Origin: Planctomycetota bacterium
GTDB lineage: Bacteria > Planctomycetota > UBA1135
DNA: 32,269 nt
Direction of reading: 5' to 3'
Assembly: GCA_029941685.1 (NCBI GenBank)
Contig: JAPYTC010000006.1
Location: forward strand, 1 to 32,269
The position numbers were made by a program, and so were the translations under genes. Shown here one piece after another: positions 9,264 to 18,281 of the stretch (its first letter is position 1; every line of letters begins with the position of its first letter). The notes under the pieces are model-generated. The model worked only from the letters and a program-made list of their open reading frames with translations, did no database searches and was not told the origin of the DNA.

Positions 9264-10517
9264 ATGGCCGACCTCCCATTGCACGTCCTCGTTCTCGCTG
9301 GTGGAAATTCCACCCGCATTCGTACCGGTGGCCCTAAGGCTTTACTCGATTTGTGCGGCATCCCGCTCATCGAGCACATTTTTCGCGCTTGTGAAGATTT
9401 GCCGGCCGTATCGCGCACATTGATTCTCGGCCCAACGCATCGCGCCAAGGTTGAAGGCTGGTTAGATGAAAGTGATCACAACGAATGGAACGTGGTCGAG
9501 CAAACCGTCGCGCGTGGCACTGGCGATGCCGTATTGTGCGGTCTCGAGCAATTGCCACCAACAGGACGCCTGCTCATTCTGTGCGGCGACACTCCATTGC
9601 TGCGTTCTTCAACTTTGCAATTGTTACTCGATCAAGGGGACGCGATGCTTACTGCTGATGTTGAAAACCCTTATGGTCTTGGTCGTATCGAGCGAGATAC
9701 AGATGGCGAGTTATTGGCTATCATCGAGCAAGCGGATGCCAGCGACGAGCAGTTAGAGATTTGCGAAATTAATTCAGGGGTGTTCGTCCTTGATATCGAA
9801 AAACTGCGCTCAGCTTTAGAGGCTGCTGACGACAACAATTCACAAGGCGAGGTCTATCTGACCACTCCAGCTGTGAAGGTATTACAAGAATGCAATGGTG
9901 CAACAGTCACTTTGCCTGTCGACGAAAGCGAACAAATATCCGGAGTGAATGATCTGCATGAAATGGCTTATGCTAATTTCGTAATGCGTCACAGGATTCT
10001 CGAAGAGCATCTCGATAGTGGGGTGATTATCGACGATCCGTCGTCTACCTTTATTGAGGTTGACGTTGAAATAGCCCCTGGTGCGCGCATTATGCCTTAT
10101 TGCGTGCTACGTAGTAGCGTTAAAATCGGCGCCGAATGCGTTGTTGGTCCGTTTGCACATCTGCGAGGAGGTACTGAATTAGACGACCGTGCGCAGGTCG
10201 GCAACTTTGTTGAAACCAAAAACGCGCATTTGGGTGAAGGCGCAAAATCGAAACACCTCACTTATCTGGGCGATGTCGAAATCGGCGCCAAGTCGAATAT
10301 TGGTTGCGGCACTATAACCGCCAATTACGATGGCAAAAACAAACACAAAACTACGATAGGCAACAATGCTTTTATCGGTTCTGGTGCGATTCTAGTCGCA
10401 CCAGTCAATGTTGGCGATAACGCAACTGTTGGCGCTGGTGCGGTCGTTACCGCAAATCATGATGTCCCTGCTGGCGAAATTGTCGTTGGCGTCCCCGCAA
10501 AAAAAATCTCCAAGTAA
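9264..10517 (+). CDS. glmU: Bifunctional GlmU (GlcNAc-1-P uridyltransferase / GlcN-1-P acetyltransferase)
   Basis: Nucleotidyltransferase N-terminus VLVLAGGNSTRIRTGGPKALLDLCG, and left-handed beta-helix C-terminus VGNFVETKNAHLGEGAKSKHLTYLGDVEIGAKSNIGCGTITANYDGKNKHKTTIG. Confidence 0.92.
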   Translation: MADLPLHVLVLAGGNSTRIRTGGPKALLDLCGIPLIEHIFRACEDLPAVSRTLILGPTHRAKVEGWLDESDHNEWNVVEQTVARGTGDAVLCGLEQLPPTGRLLILCGDTPLLRSSTLQLLLDQGDAMLTADVENPYGLGRIERDTDGELLAIIEQADASDEQLEICEINSGVFVLDIEKLRSALEAADDNNSQGEVYLTTPAVKVLQECNGATVTLPVDESEQISGVNDLHEMAYANFVMRHRILEEHLDSGVIIDDPSSTFIEVDVEIAPGARIMPYCVLRSSVKIGAECVVGPFAHLRGGTELDDRAQVGNFVETKNAHLGEGAKSKHLTYLGDVEIGAKSNIGCGTITANYDGKNKHKTTIGNNAFIGSGAILVAPVNVGDNATVGAGAVVTANHDVPAGEIVVGVPAKKISK

Positions 10518-10530
10518 TTACGATTTAAGA

Positions 10531-11478
10531 ATGAGTTTTCGCGATTCTAAAATAAAGGTTCTGGCTGGCACAGCTCACAACGAGTTGGCTCTAGAAATCG
10601 CTGCTGCACTTGACGTGCCGCTTACCTCTGCGTCTATAGGGCGTTTCCCCGACGGAGAAATCGATATCAAGCTGCATGAAGACATGCGTGGCTCTGATGT
10701 CTTTATCGTGCAGCCAACAAGTCCACCAGTAAACGAAAATATTATCGAGCTAATGCTGATGATAGACACCTTGCGCCGTGCTTCGGCTGGACGAATCACG
10801 GCAGTGATGCCTTACTTCGGTTATGCTCGCAAAGATCGCAAAGATGAGGGACGCGTGCCGATTTCTGCTAAAGTCGTGGCAAATATGCTCAGTTCGGTGG
10901 GGGTAGATCGGGTTTTGACCATTGATTTGCACGCCCAACAAATTCAGGGTTTCTTCGATATACCGGTAGATCACCTGTGGGCGCGCTCAGAATTAGAATC
11001 GGTGATCCGCGACATGGAACTCGACAATTTGGTGGTTTGTTCCCCAGATGTTGGTGGTGTTAAATTAGCCCGTGCCTGGGGTAAGTCATTACAGGCGCCT
11101 CTCGTAATTGTGGATAAACGGAGGGTTTCCGGTGAAAAGGTGGTCATGGAGAACGTCATTGGTGACGTCGATGGCTGCAACGTGCTGATTACCGACGATA
11201 TGATTTCAACTGCGGGTACAATCACCGAAGCAGCCCGTATTCTGAAGGATAAAGGGGCAGACCGTATCATTATTGCAGCTACTCATGCCGTCCTCTGTGG
11301 CCCGGCTGTCGAAAGACTTCAGAATTCATGCGCCGAAATTGTGCTGGTATCGAATACAATACCCCTCCGTGGCGAGCTACCCTCCAATCTAAGGGTTGTT
11401 TCGGTGGCGCCACTACTAGCCCGTGCGATAACAAGAATTCATCGAGAAGAATCTGTTAGCGCTTTGTTTTCCGAGTAA
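10531..11478 (+). CDS. prs: Ribose-phosphate pyrophosphokinase
   Basis: From the ATG at 10531 the protein is 315 aa, typical Prs size: GRFPDGEI, PYFGYARKDRK, VVCSPDVGGVKLARAW, VLITDDMISTAGTITEAA. The longer track ORF (10408) is an upstream extension overlapping glmU. Confidence 0.96.
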   Translation: MSFRDSKIKVLAGTAHNELALEIAAALDVPLTSASIGRFPDGEIDIKLHEDMRGSDVFIVQPTSPPVNENIIELMLMIDTLRRASAGRITAVMPYFGYARKDRKDEGRVPISAKVVANMLSSVGVDRVLTIDLHAQQIQGFFDIPVDHLWARSELESVIRDMELDNLVVCSPDVGGVKLARAWGKSLQAPLVIVDKRRVSGEKVVMENVIGDVDGCNVLITDDMISTAGTITEAARILKDKGADRIIIAATHAVLCGPAVERLQNSCAEIVLVSNTIPLRGELPSNLRVVSVAPLLARAITRIHREESVSALFSE

Positions 11479-11509
11479 TTTTGCTCACAATAGTTAACTA
11501 CTAAGAACC

Positions 11510-11860
11510 ATGGAAATCTTTAAATTAGATACAGAAAACCGTGCCGAATTTGGCACTAAAAACGCCAAGCTCCTGCGCGCTGCCGGACGCTACCCAGCTA
11601 CTTTGGTAGGTGAAGGTAAAGAAACGCTCCATTTCAGCATCTCAGCTGATGAATTTGACGCTACGACCCGTAAGGGGGCGCGTAGCTTCGAATTGAACAT
11701 CGGCGGCAACATCGAGAAAGCAGCTATTCAAGTTGCCAATTTTGATGCACTAGGTGATGACATCCTGCAGCTCGACTTCATTCGCGATACTGATGGCTCT
11801 AAGGCTGTCATGCGTGCGACTAAGTTCGGTGATAAGGGCTACACAAACGACGAAGATTAG
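11510..11860 (+). CDS. rplY: 50S ribosomal protein L25 (short form, no CTC domain)
   Basis: KNAKLLRAAGRYPATLVGEGKETLHFSI..HFDxL-type L25 pattern; located between prs and pth as is common. Confidence 0.88.
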   Translation: MEIFKLDTENRAEFGTKNAKLLRAAGRYPATLVGEGKETLHFSISADEFDATTRKGARSFELNIGGNIEKAAIQVANFDALGDDILQLDFIRDTDGSKAVMRATKFGDKGYTNDED

Positions 11861-11887
11861 TCGTTGCCGTCTTTCAGGCGCTAGGCT

Positions 11888-12523
11888 ATGATTTCCGACC
11901 CCAATAACGAGGGCGACGCTGTTGAAGAATCTCTAGATTCTGGGCATCGCATTTTGTTTGGGCTCGGCAACCCTGGTGCCGAATACGCTTCTACTCCGCA
12001 TAATGTCGGTTTCGAAGCACTCGATCTTTACGCTACACGTCTGCAGCTCGAATTTGAGTTGCAACCTCAGTTGTCATCCGCAATTGTTGAAGTCCCCGAT
12101 TCTAAAATCGTGTTGGTTAAACCCACTACTTTCATGAATCTTGCAGGGGTGGCTTTACGCAAATTGTGGCATCACTACGGTATCGAATCTGCTCATCAGA
12201 TTTTTATGCTGTGCGACGACTTCCACTTGCCACTCGGCGGCATTCGCATTCGAGGGGCGGGGGCAACCGGCGGCCACAATGGTTTAGCATCTATCGAAGA
12301 TGCCCTCGGTTGTAACGAATACCCGCGCATGCGTTTGGGTATCGGAGGTCCCGGCGACGATAGTGTTAAGCACGTTCTTTCAAAATTTTCTTCGGCTGAA
12401 CAAAAAGTGGTAGATGACTTGCTCATCAACGCTTCTTGTGCTGCCGAAGACTGGGCAACCGGTAAATCAATTGTTGATTTACAGGCCCAATACAACCGCC
12501 GCAAGCCGCAGGCGGGTTCTTAA
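11888..12523 (+). CDS. pth: Peptidyl-tRNA hydrolase
   Basis: FGLGNPGAEYASTPHNVGFEALD, VKPTTFMNLAGVALRKL, DDFHLPLGGIRIRGAGATGGHNGLASI. Confidence 0.96.
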   Translation: MISDPNNEGDAVEESLDSGHRILFGLGNPGAEYASTPHNVGFEALDLYATRLQLEFELQPQLSSAIVEVPDSKIVLVKPTTFMNLAGVALRKLWHHYGIESAHQIFMLCDDFHLPLGGIRIRGAGATGGHNGLASIEDALGCNEYPRMRLGIGGPGDDSVKHVLSKFSSAEQKVVDDLLINASCAAEDWATGKSIVDLQAQYNRRKPQAGS

Positions 12524-12567
12524 TGCAATTACGCATAACAAACTGGTAGGACCAGAAAGGCACCAAA

Positions 12568-13062
12568 ATGACTAACGAAATTCACAAATACCAAGCCATG
12601 TTCTTGCTCGACAACGAGGAAGTCCGCAAAGGCTTTAATCAAGCAAAAGATTGGGTCCAAACCTGTCTTGAAAAACACAACATTGATGTAAAAGTATTGC
12701 GTCTATGGGGCGAACGTGCTTTGGCTTACCCAATCGGTGGGCGTAAGCGTGCAACTTATCTTTTAGGTTGGCTCGAGGCTTCTGGCGACGCTGTTAATGA
12801 AGCTAAGCGAGAAATGTACTTGGTTGGCCCAGCTTTCCGCCTCGTGTTTTTGCGTACCGAAGAAATACCAGCCGAAGAAATGACGTTTGGTATCGAATCT
12901 CTCGAAGACTCCGCTGTTGAAATTCCAGATGAGATCGAAGAAGAAATGGCTGAAATGCCTGCTGAAGAAGAAAAGACCGATGAAGAACCTGCCGAAAAAG
13001 AGGCAGACTCATCAGACGAGCCAGAGGCTGTTGCAGCTGGCGAAGATAATAAGGAGAATTAA
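12568..13062 (+). CDS. rpsF: 30S ribosomal protein S6 with acidic C-terminal extension
   Basis: S6 fold pattern YQAMFLLDNEE..LRLWGERALAYPIGGRKRATYLL..; position before rpsR-rplI; ~55 aa Glu/Asp-rich tail. Confidence 0.9.
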   Translation: MTNEIHKYQAMFLLDNEEVRKGFNQAKDWVQTCLEKHNIDVKVLRLWGERALAYPIGGRKRATYLLGWLEASGDAVNEAKREMYLVGPAFRLVFLRTEEIPAEEMTFGIESLEDSAVEIPDEIEEEMAEMPAEEEKTDEEPAEKEADSSDEPEAVAAGEDNKEN

Positions 13063-13064
13063 TC

Positions 13065-13250
13065 ATGTCATCTAAAAACGACCGTACATTTGACTTCAAG
13101 AACGTTGAAGAACTTCAAACATTCATTACTCCACTAGGCAAGATTATGCCTGCAAAGTGCACTGGTTTGTCAGGTCGCGAGCAGCGTCGTCTGAAGACAG
13201 CTATTAAGATGGCTCGTCAGCTAGCACTTCTATCTTACGGAGTTCAATAA
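13065..13250 (+). CDS. rpsR: 30S ribosomal protein S18
   Basis: 61 aa; LQTFITPLGKIMPAKCTGLSGREQRRLKTAIKMARQLALLSY; AAGGAG Shine-Dalgarno upstream. Confidence 0.95.
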   Translation: MSSKNDRTFDFKNVEELQTFITPLGKIMPAKCTGLSGREQRRLKTAIKMARQLALLSYGVQ

Positions 13251-13765
13251 TGAAGATGAAACTAATCCTTAGTGCCGACGACGCAACATTAGGCCACACA
13301 GGCGACGTTGTTGAAGTAACGGCTGGTTACGCCCGTAACTGTCTAATTCCACGCGGTTTGGCTCTTCCATACAGTAAAGATGCTATCCGCCGTATTGAAA
13401 AGCACCGTGTTGCAGCCGAGCAAGTGCGTATCGCGCAATTGTCCGATATGCAGGCGTTGGCTGACAAACTAGCATCAATCGAGCTTAGCTTCACGGAAAA
13501 AGTGTCTTCAGCTGGCCACCTTTATGGTGCTGTTACAGCAAAGCGCATTTCGGAGGCTTTGGGTGAGCAAGGTGTTGATATCTCAGAGAGCAATGTGCGT
13601 TTGGGCGAGCCCATCCGTGCTGTTGGTGAATTTGAGGTGCCTATTCACGTGCATTCTGACTTGAATGCTGCCGTCAAGGTGTGGGTTGTAGGTCAAGAAG
13701 TTGTCGAGCCAGAGGTTGAAGAAACCCCAGAGCTTGACGAAGACAGCGAGCCTTCAGAAGCTTAA
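13250..13765 (+). CDS. rplI: 50S ribosomal protein L9 with short acidic tail
   Basis: LGHTGDVVEVTAGYARNCLIPRGLALPYS..HLYGAVTAKRISEAL; start overlaps the rpsR stop (TAATG). Confidence 0.95.
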   Translation: MKMKLILSADDATLGHTGDVVEVTAGYARNCLIPRGLALPYSKDAIRRIEKHRVAAEQVRIAQLSDMQALADKLASIELSFTEKVSSAGHLYGAVTAKRISEALGEQGVDISESNVRLGEPIRAVGEFEVPIHVHSDLNAAVKVWVVGQEVVEPEVEETPELDEDSEPSEA

Positions 13766-13778
13766 TAAAAAGCAAATC

Positions 13779-13812
13779 GCGGACGGTTTTCTCGCACGGG
13801 AAGGCTGTCCGC
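13779..13812 (+). terminator. Strong hairpin between rplI and dnaB (candidate terminator/attenuator)
   Basis: GCGGACGGTTTTCTC-GCAC-GGGAAGGCTGTCCGC: 15 consecutive pairs (4 are G-U) closing a 4-nt loop, followed by TCTTGTATTATTAT (imperfect T-rich tail). Confidence 0.5.
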
Positions 13813-13834
13813 TCTTGTATTATTATCATCCGAA

Positions 13835-15202
13835 ATGAGTAACTCCGCCATACCATCGCCACCATTCGACTTACAGGTCGAAAAATGTGTTTTGGGCAGT
13901 GTGCTGCGCGACCCGAATTGTATGCCCGATGTGGCGTCGGTAGTTCTAGCCGAGGATTTTTATTCGCCACGCCACCGTGAGATGTTCAAGATAATGATTG
14001 AACTCGAGGCGTCAAACCCTGGGCAATGCGATCCACTGACGGTTGGCCACGAGGTGCAACGTCGCAACAAAACCGAAGAGCTCGGTGGTACCGATTACAT
14101 GGGTGAGTGCATGTTGTCAGTGCCTTCAAATGCATTCCTTGAAAATCACCTTAAGATTGTTCGAGATTTGTCTATACGACGATCTCTACTGAAGGCGTCC
14201 GAAAGCATTCAGGCTAGTGTTTTCGATGGCGAAGCCGACGGCGATGTCGAAGAATTAGTTGGGCAGGCAGAAAAGGCAGTTTTTAATGTCGGCGAGCGTT
14301 TAGTCGGCAAAGAAATGATTTCTGTTTCTGAGCTGATTGACCAAAACCTCGACAGCTTACTTTCAGGCGATGCCAAAGAAGAAGGGCTTAAAACCGGTTA
14401 CTACGATCTCGACGAAAAGTCGGCCTTCCGCCCAGGCGACTTGGTTGTGCTTGCAGCACGTCCTGGTATGGGTAAGACCGCATTTGCCCTCAACTTGCTC
14501 GAGCGAGTTGCGGTACAAGACAATAAGGCTGTGCTGATGTTCTCCCTTGAGATGCCACGCGATCAGCTGGTAGTACGTTTGTTGTCTTCACTGTCACGTG
14601 TATCACACGATAGTTTGCGCCGCCATTTGTTGCAGCAATCGGATAGATCTAAACTGACTGTTGCGGCTTCATCTTTGCGGGACACCGTAATCCACATCGA
14701 TGATTCGTCACAACCGAGCTTGGCACAAATTCGTGCTAAAGCACGACGCCTCAAGCGTGAGGGTAAATTAGATTTGCTGATTATTGATTACTTGCAGTTG
14801 TTGCATGCTAAGGCCGAATCTCGACAAAACGAAGTGTCCTTGATATCTCGAACCCTAAAGTCTATTGCTCGTGACCTCGAAGTTCCTGTTCTTGCTTTGG
14901 CACAGTTGAATCGTAAAGCCGAAGACCGTTCCGACCACAAACCTATGTTGTCCGACTTGCGCGAATCTGGTTCTATCGAGCAGGATGCCGACATGGTGAT
15001 GATGTTGATGCGCGAAGACTACTACAACGAAACTGAAGAAAACCGTAATAAAGCTATGCTCAGCATTGCTAAAAACCGCCATGGTTCTACTGGCGAGATT
15101 ACCTTACGGTTCAATAAACGCTTTATGCGTTTCGAAAACTACGACGCTCACGCTCAGACGGTAGCTCCTACTGCTTCAGCAACAGCTTTTGATGATGTTT
15201 AA
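13835..15202 (+). CDS. dnaB: Replicative DNA helicase DnaB
   Basis: Walker A ARPGMGKTAFALN, LLIIDYLQLL, LAQLNRKAEDRSDHKPMLSDLRESGSIEQDADMVMMLMRE, KNRHGSTGEITLRF. Confidence 0.97.
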   Translation: MSNSAIPSPPFDLQVEKCVLGSVLRDPNCMPDVASVVLAEDFYSPRHREMFKIMIELEASNPGQCDPLTVGHEVQRRNKTEELGGTDYMGECMLSVPSNAFLENHLKIVRDLSIRRSLLKASESIQASVFDGEADGDVEELVGQAEKAVFNVGERLVGKEMISVSELIDQNLDSLLSGDAKEEGLKTGYYDLDEKSAFRPGDLVVLAARPGMGKTAFALNLLERVAVQDNKAVLMFSLEMPRDQLVVRLLSSLSRVSHDSLRRHLLQQSDRSKLTVAASSLRDTVIHIDDSSQPSLAQIRAKARRLKREGKLDLLIIDYLQLLHAKAESRQNEVSLISRTLKSIARDLEVPVLALAQLNRKAEDRSDHKPMLSDLRESGSIEQDADMVMMLMREDYYNETEENRNKAMLSIAKNRHGSTGEITLRFNKRFMRFENYDAHAQTVAPTASATAFDDV

Positions 15203-17681
15203 AATGCTATTAATTAGTTTGGGTCTGCTCTTATTAGCAAACACTGTTTCTTACGCTGCCCAAAATGAAGATGTCGTCCGTCAGCCCACAATTGAAAAAA
15301 TCATTATCAACGGGGCCGGAGATGCAACCGACAGCGTACTGCAAGGTATGTCGTTGGTCGTCGGCGACGAGTTTTCTCCAGATCTTTTAAATGCGAGCGA
15401 GCAGTGGCTGTGGCAGCACATGCGTCTGCGCGTGTTGCAAATCCAAGAGTTGCCAGGTAGTTCGCCAGGCTTAATGATTCTTGAGCTTACTGTAGAGTCC
15501 TTTAGATCCTGGAAGCAAGTGGTCTTCGAGGGATACGACGAGCTTACTCCTCCTGAAATCGAAGTCGCTATCGGTTTGATGGGGCAAGCGGTTGACGAGC
15601 TAGAGTTCAATAAATATGAGCAGCGCATTTTAGATTTCTATTTCGAGCAAGGTTTTCGAGGTACTGAAGTGTCCACTGTTGATCGTGGTGACTATCTAGC
15701 TTTTGTCATTAGCGAAGGAGAGCAGGTTACCATTTCTGGTATACGCTTCGAGGGCAACACTTTTTTTAATGAGGGTGGTGTGTGGGCCGTTTTCCATTGG
15801 GGTGACGATTTGTACGAATTGCTGCAACAAAAAGATGGCATATTCGGCGACGACTTATTTTCAGATTATTTAGTAGTCGAAGATATTAACTCATTAATTA
15901 TGCTTTACCGCGACTACGGCTTTCTTGATGTCGAAGTCCACTGTCGCCTTGAAGAAAGTGAGTCTGCCGCAAAAATAACTTTAGTGTATGAAATTACAGA
16001 GGGTTCTCGTTACACAGTGCGTTCAGTACAGTTTGAAAAAAGACAGGGCGGAGAACTGATGTTTGCAGATGGTCAGTTGCACCAAAGCATTGATTTGCGC
16101 TCAGGACAGTTTTACAGTTCAGCGCGTGTTAAGAAAAGTGCCTTTGACATTCAGTCTAAATACAGCGAAGTGGGGCACCCATCAATGTCCCGAGTTAGGG
16201 CAAACGGCGAAAAATCCGATCGCTATTTTTGGGTTGGCAGCAGTGATGGCCCCGGCGAACCGAGCTTGTTGTTCGATTTAAATGAACCCGTTGTCGACGT
16301 GGTATTTACCATTCAAGAGGGCCAGGCATTCAATCTACGCGACATCGTACTGCGGGGTCACCTTGGTTCTGAAGATAGAATTCTCCGCCGCCAAGTAGAG
16401 CTTGAACCTGGCGATGATGCACGTGAAGACCTTGTTAACCGCTCGTGGCGCCGCCTCAATGGCCTTAATTACTTTAAAGATGCCAATCAGCAGCCCTCAG
16501 TAAACTGGCATTGGCAGCAAGTAGACAGCCGCCCCGATCTGATAGATTTGGTTTTTGAGGTGCAAGATAAAGGCTTAATGAACAACTTCCGTTTTGGAGG
16601 AGCATGGAACAGCGAAACGGGCCCACAGCTGATGCTTAGTCTAGAAAAATCAAACGTTGATATTTTCGACGGCTCCGACGCATTTACTGACGTTTTCACA
16701 GACTTGCAAGAGGGCAAAGCGTTTCATGGTGCGGGGCAATCACTTAGCATTCGCGCACAACCTGGTACGCGCTATTCTACTTTTGCGTTTTCTTTTACTG
16801 AGCCGGATTTGCTACTAGAGCATATTGATCGCCTCGGATTTAACATTAAAGTCAGTAAGAATATTCGTTACCAAATTACTCACCAAGAACAACGTAGTTT
16901 TACTGGTTTCACGCTCAGTCGTCGCTTCGGACGCCACTTCTCAGTGTTTGGCGGCCCAACATTGGGTAACGTCAACGTCAGCGATGTGATTGGTTCCGCG
17001 CCGGTATCGGTTTTAAATTTCGAAGGAACAAGCGGCTACCGCAGCATTATGTTTGGAGCGCGTCGCAACACGGTGCTCGATCAATTTTCTCCTGTAGATG
17101 GTTCGGTGCAGTCCGTTAGCGTTTCTCAAACAGGTGGATTTTTTGGTGGCGACTGGGACTTCACTAAGTCGACTCTAAAATTGGCTAAGCACTTCCCTTT
17201 ATGGGAAGATGCCGAATCGCATCGGTGGGTTCTGTCACTGAAAGGCATGGCGCAGAAAGCTTGGCTGCAAGGTGATATGACTATTTTGCCTTACTCTGAA
17301 AGTTTCTTCCAGGGCGGGTACCGTTCGTTGCGCGGTTTCGCATTCCGCGGCACCAACCGCGACATTAATGGCTTCGCACGACCTGGCTCAGCTGCCTGGA
17401 GTAGCTCGATTGAACTCGGGTTTCCAATGTTCTCCACGCGCAACCGCCAAACGGTTAGCATGCTAGAAAGCTTGCGCGGTGCGGCCTTTATCGATTTCGG
17501 TGCTGTAGGAAGCGATTTCGGAGAATTGACTTCGACTCGCGTTTCTGCTGGTATCGCATTTAAAATACGCATGCCTTTTATGGCACAATTGCCAATCTCT
17601 TTAATCTTTGCGACACCACTTCGTAGCGAAGACAACGACCAAACGTCATCCTTCCAACTTCAAATGGGATCATCCTTTTAA
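15192..17681 (+). CDS. bamA: Outer membrane assembly factor BamA/Omp85 (POTRA + barrel)
   Basis: N-terminal signal peptide, POTRA-like repeats (e.g. ISGIRFEGNTFF, FNLRDIVLRGHLGSEDRILRRQVELEPGDD), C-terminal barrel with GGYRSLRGFAFRG. Start uncertain (TTG 15189, ATG 15192/15195/15204). Confidence 0.92.
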   Translation: MMFKMLLISLGLLLLANTVSYAAQNEDVVRQPTIEKIIINGAGDATDSVLQGMSLVVGDEFSPDLLNASEQWLWQHMRLRVLQIQELPGSSPGLMILELTVESFRSWKQVVFEGYDELTPPEIEVAIGLMGQAVDELEFNKYEQRILDFYFEQGFRGTEVSTVDRGDYLAFVISEGEQVTISGIRFEGNTFFNEGGVWAVFHWGDDLYELLQQKDGIFGDDLFSDYLVVEDINSLIMLYRDYGFLDVEVHCRLEESESAAKITLVYEITEGSRYTVRSVQFEKRQGGELMFADGQLHQSIDLRSGQFYSSARVKKSAFDIQSKYSEVGHPSMSRVRANGEKSDRYFWVGSSDGPGEPSLLFDLNEPVVDVVFTIQEGQAFNLRDIVLRGHLGSEDRILRRQVELEPGDDAREDLVNRSWRRLNGLNYFKDANQQPSVNWHWQQVDSRPDLIDLVFEVQDKGLMNNFRFGGAWNSETGPQLMLSLEKSNVDIFDGSDAFTDVFTDLQEGKAFHGAGQSLSIRAQPGTRYSTFAFSFTEPDLLLEHIDRLGFNIKVSKNIRYQITHQEQRSFTGFTLSRRFGRHFSVFGGPTLGNVNVSDVIGSAPVSVLNFEGTSGYRSIMFGARRNTVLDQFSPVDGSVQSVSVSQTGGFFGGDWDFTKSTLKLAKHFPLWEDAESHRWVLSLKGMAQKAWLQGDMTILPYSESFFQGGYRSLRGFAFRGTNRDINGFARPGSAAWSSSIELGFPMFSTRNRQTVSMLESLRGAAFIDFGAVGSDFGELTSTRVSAGIAFKIRMPFMAQLPISLIFATPLRSEDNDQTSSFQLQMGSSF

Positions 17682-17682
17682 C

Positions 17683-18279
17683 ATGAGAAACACCGTCATC
17701 ATTGTATTGCTGATTGCCTTAACAGGTAGTCTCGTCGCCAACCGTAATGTCGCTGACCCACAAGAGGGTGTGCGCTATGTCGATGTTACGCGATGCCTAA
17801 TGGAATCTGTCGAGTATCGCGCAGCAAAAGAAGGCCTGATAGGCGAATTCAAGAAAGTCGAGCAACAGCTGCAGGAACAGATCGACATGTTGCAGAAAAA
17901 ATTCGCTGAACTTGAATTGAAAGATCCGGCTTCAGATAGCTTTATTCAATTGAAAAAACAAATTCGATACGCCGAAGAAAAACTTAAATTCGACCAGCAA
18001 ATGGCCCAAGCGCAATTTGCTGAGCTAGACAACGAGTTGATTGCAAGAGTTCTGATTCAGGTCAATCAGGCGTGTGCCATTGTTGGCGAGCGTAATGGTT
18101 ATTCTGGCGTGTTCACTAAAGAGATGAATCTAAATGTTGCTTTCCCTGATACAGCAACTAAGATCGATATTCTTTCAAAAAGATCGATTAATTGGTCTAA
18201 TTCAGCGTACGATGTAACCAATCAGGTCGTCGAATTGATGAACTCAGTTAGCGCTAAGCCACAACCTCAGCAACAATAA
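17683..18279 (+). CDS. skp: OmpH/Skp-family periplasmic chaperone
   Basis: Signal peptide from ATG 17683 (MRNTVIIVLLIALTGSLVA), VRYVDVTRCLMESVEYRAAKE, long coiled-coil region; located right after bamA. Confidence 0.82.
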   Translation: MRNTVIIVLLIALTGSLVANRNVADPQEGVRYVDVTRCLMESVEYRAAKEGLIGEFKKVEQQLQEQIDMLQKKFAELELKDPASDSFIQLKKQIRYAEEKLKFDQQMAQAQFAELDNELIARVLIQVNQACAIVGERNGYSGVFTKEMNLNVAFPDTATKIDILSKRSINWSNSAYDVTNQVVELMNSVSAKPQPQQQ

Positions 18280-18281
18280 CA

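Noticed and set aside
10408-10530. N-terminal extension of prs in the ORF track
   Set aside because: Overlaps the glmU C-terminus in another frame; the ATG at 10531 gives the standard 315 aa Prs.
11490-11500. TAGTTAACTA palindrome in the prs-rplY gap
   Set aside because: Only 10 bp and AT-rich; can easily arise by chance.
13835-15202. Possible intein in DnaB
   Set aside because: The protein is continuous at 455 aa with all helicase motifs in normal spacing; no splice-junction motifs.
17608-17682. N-terminal extension of the Skp ORF
   Set aside because: Overlaps the bamA end; the signal peptide begins at ATG 17683.
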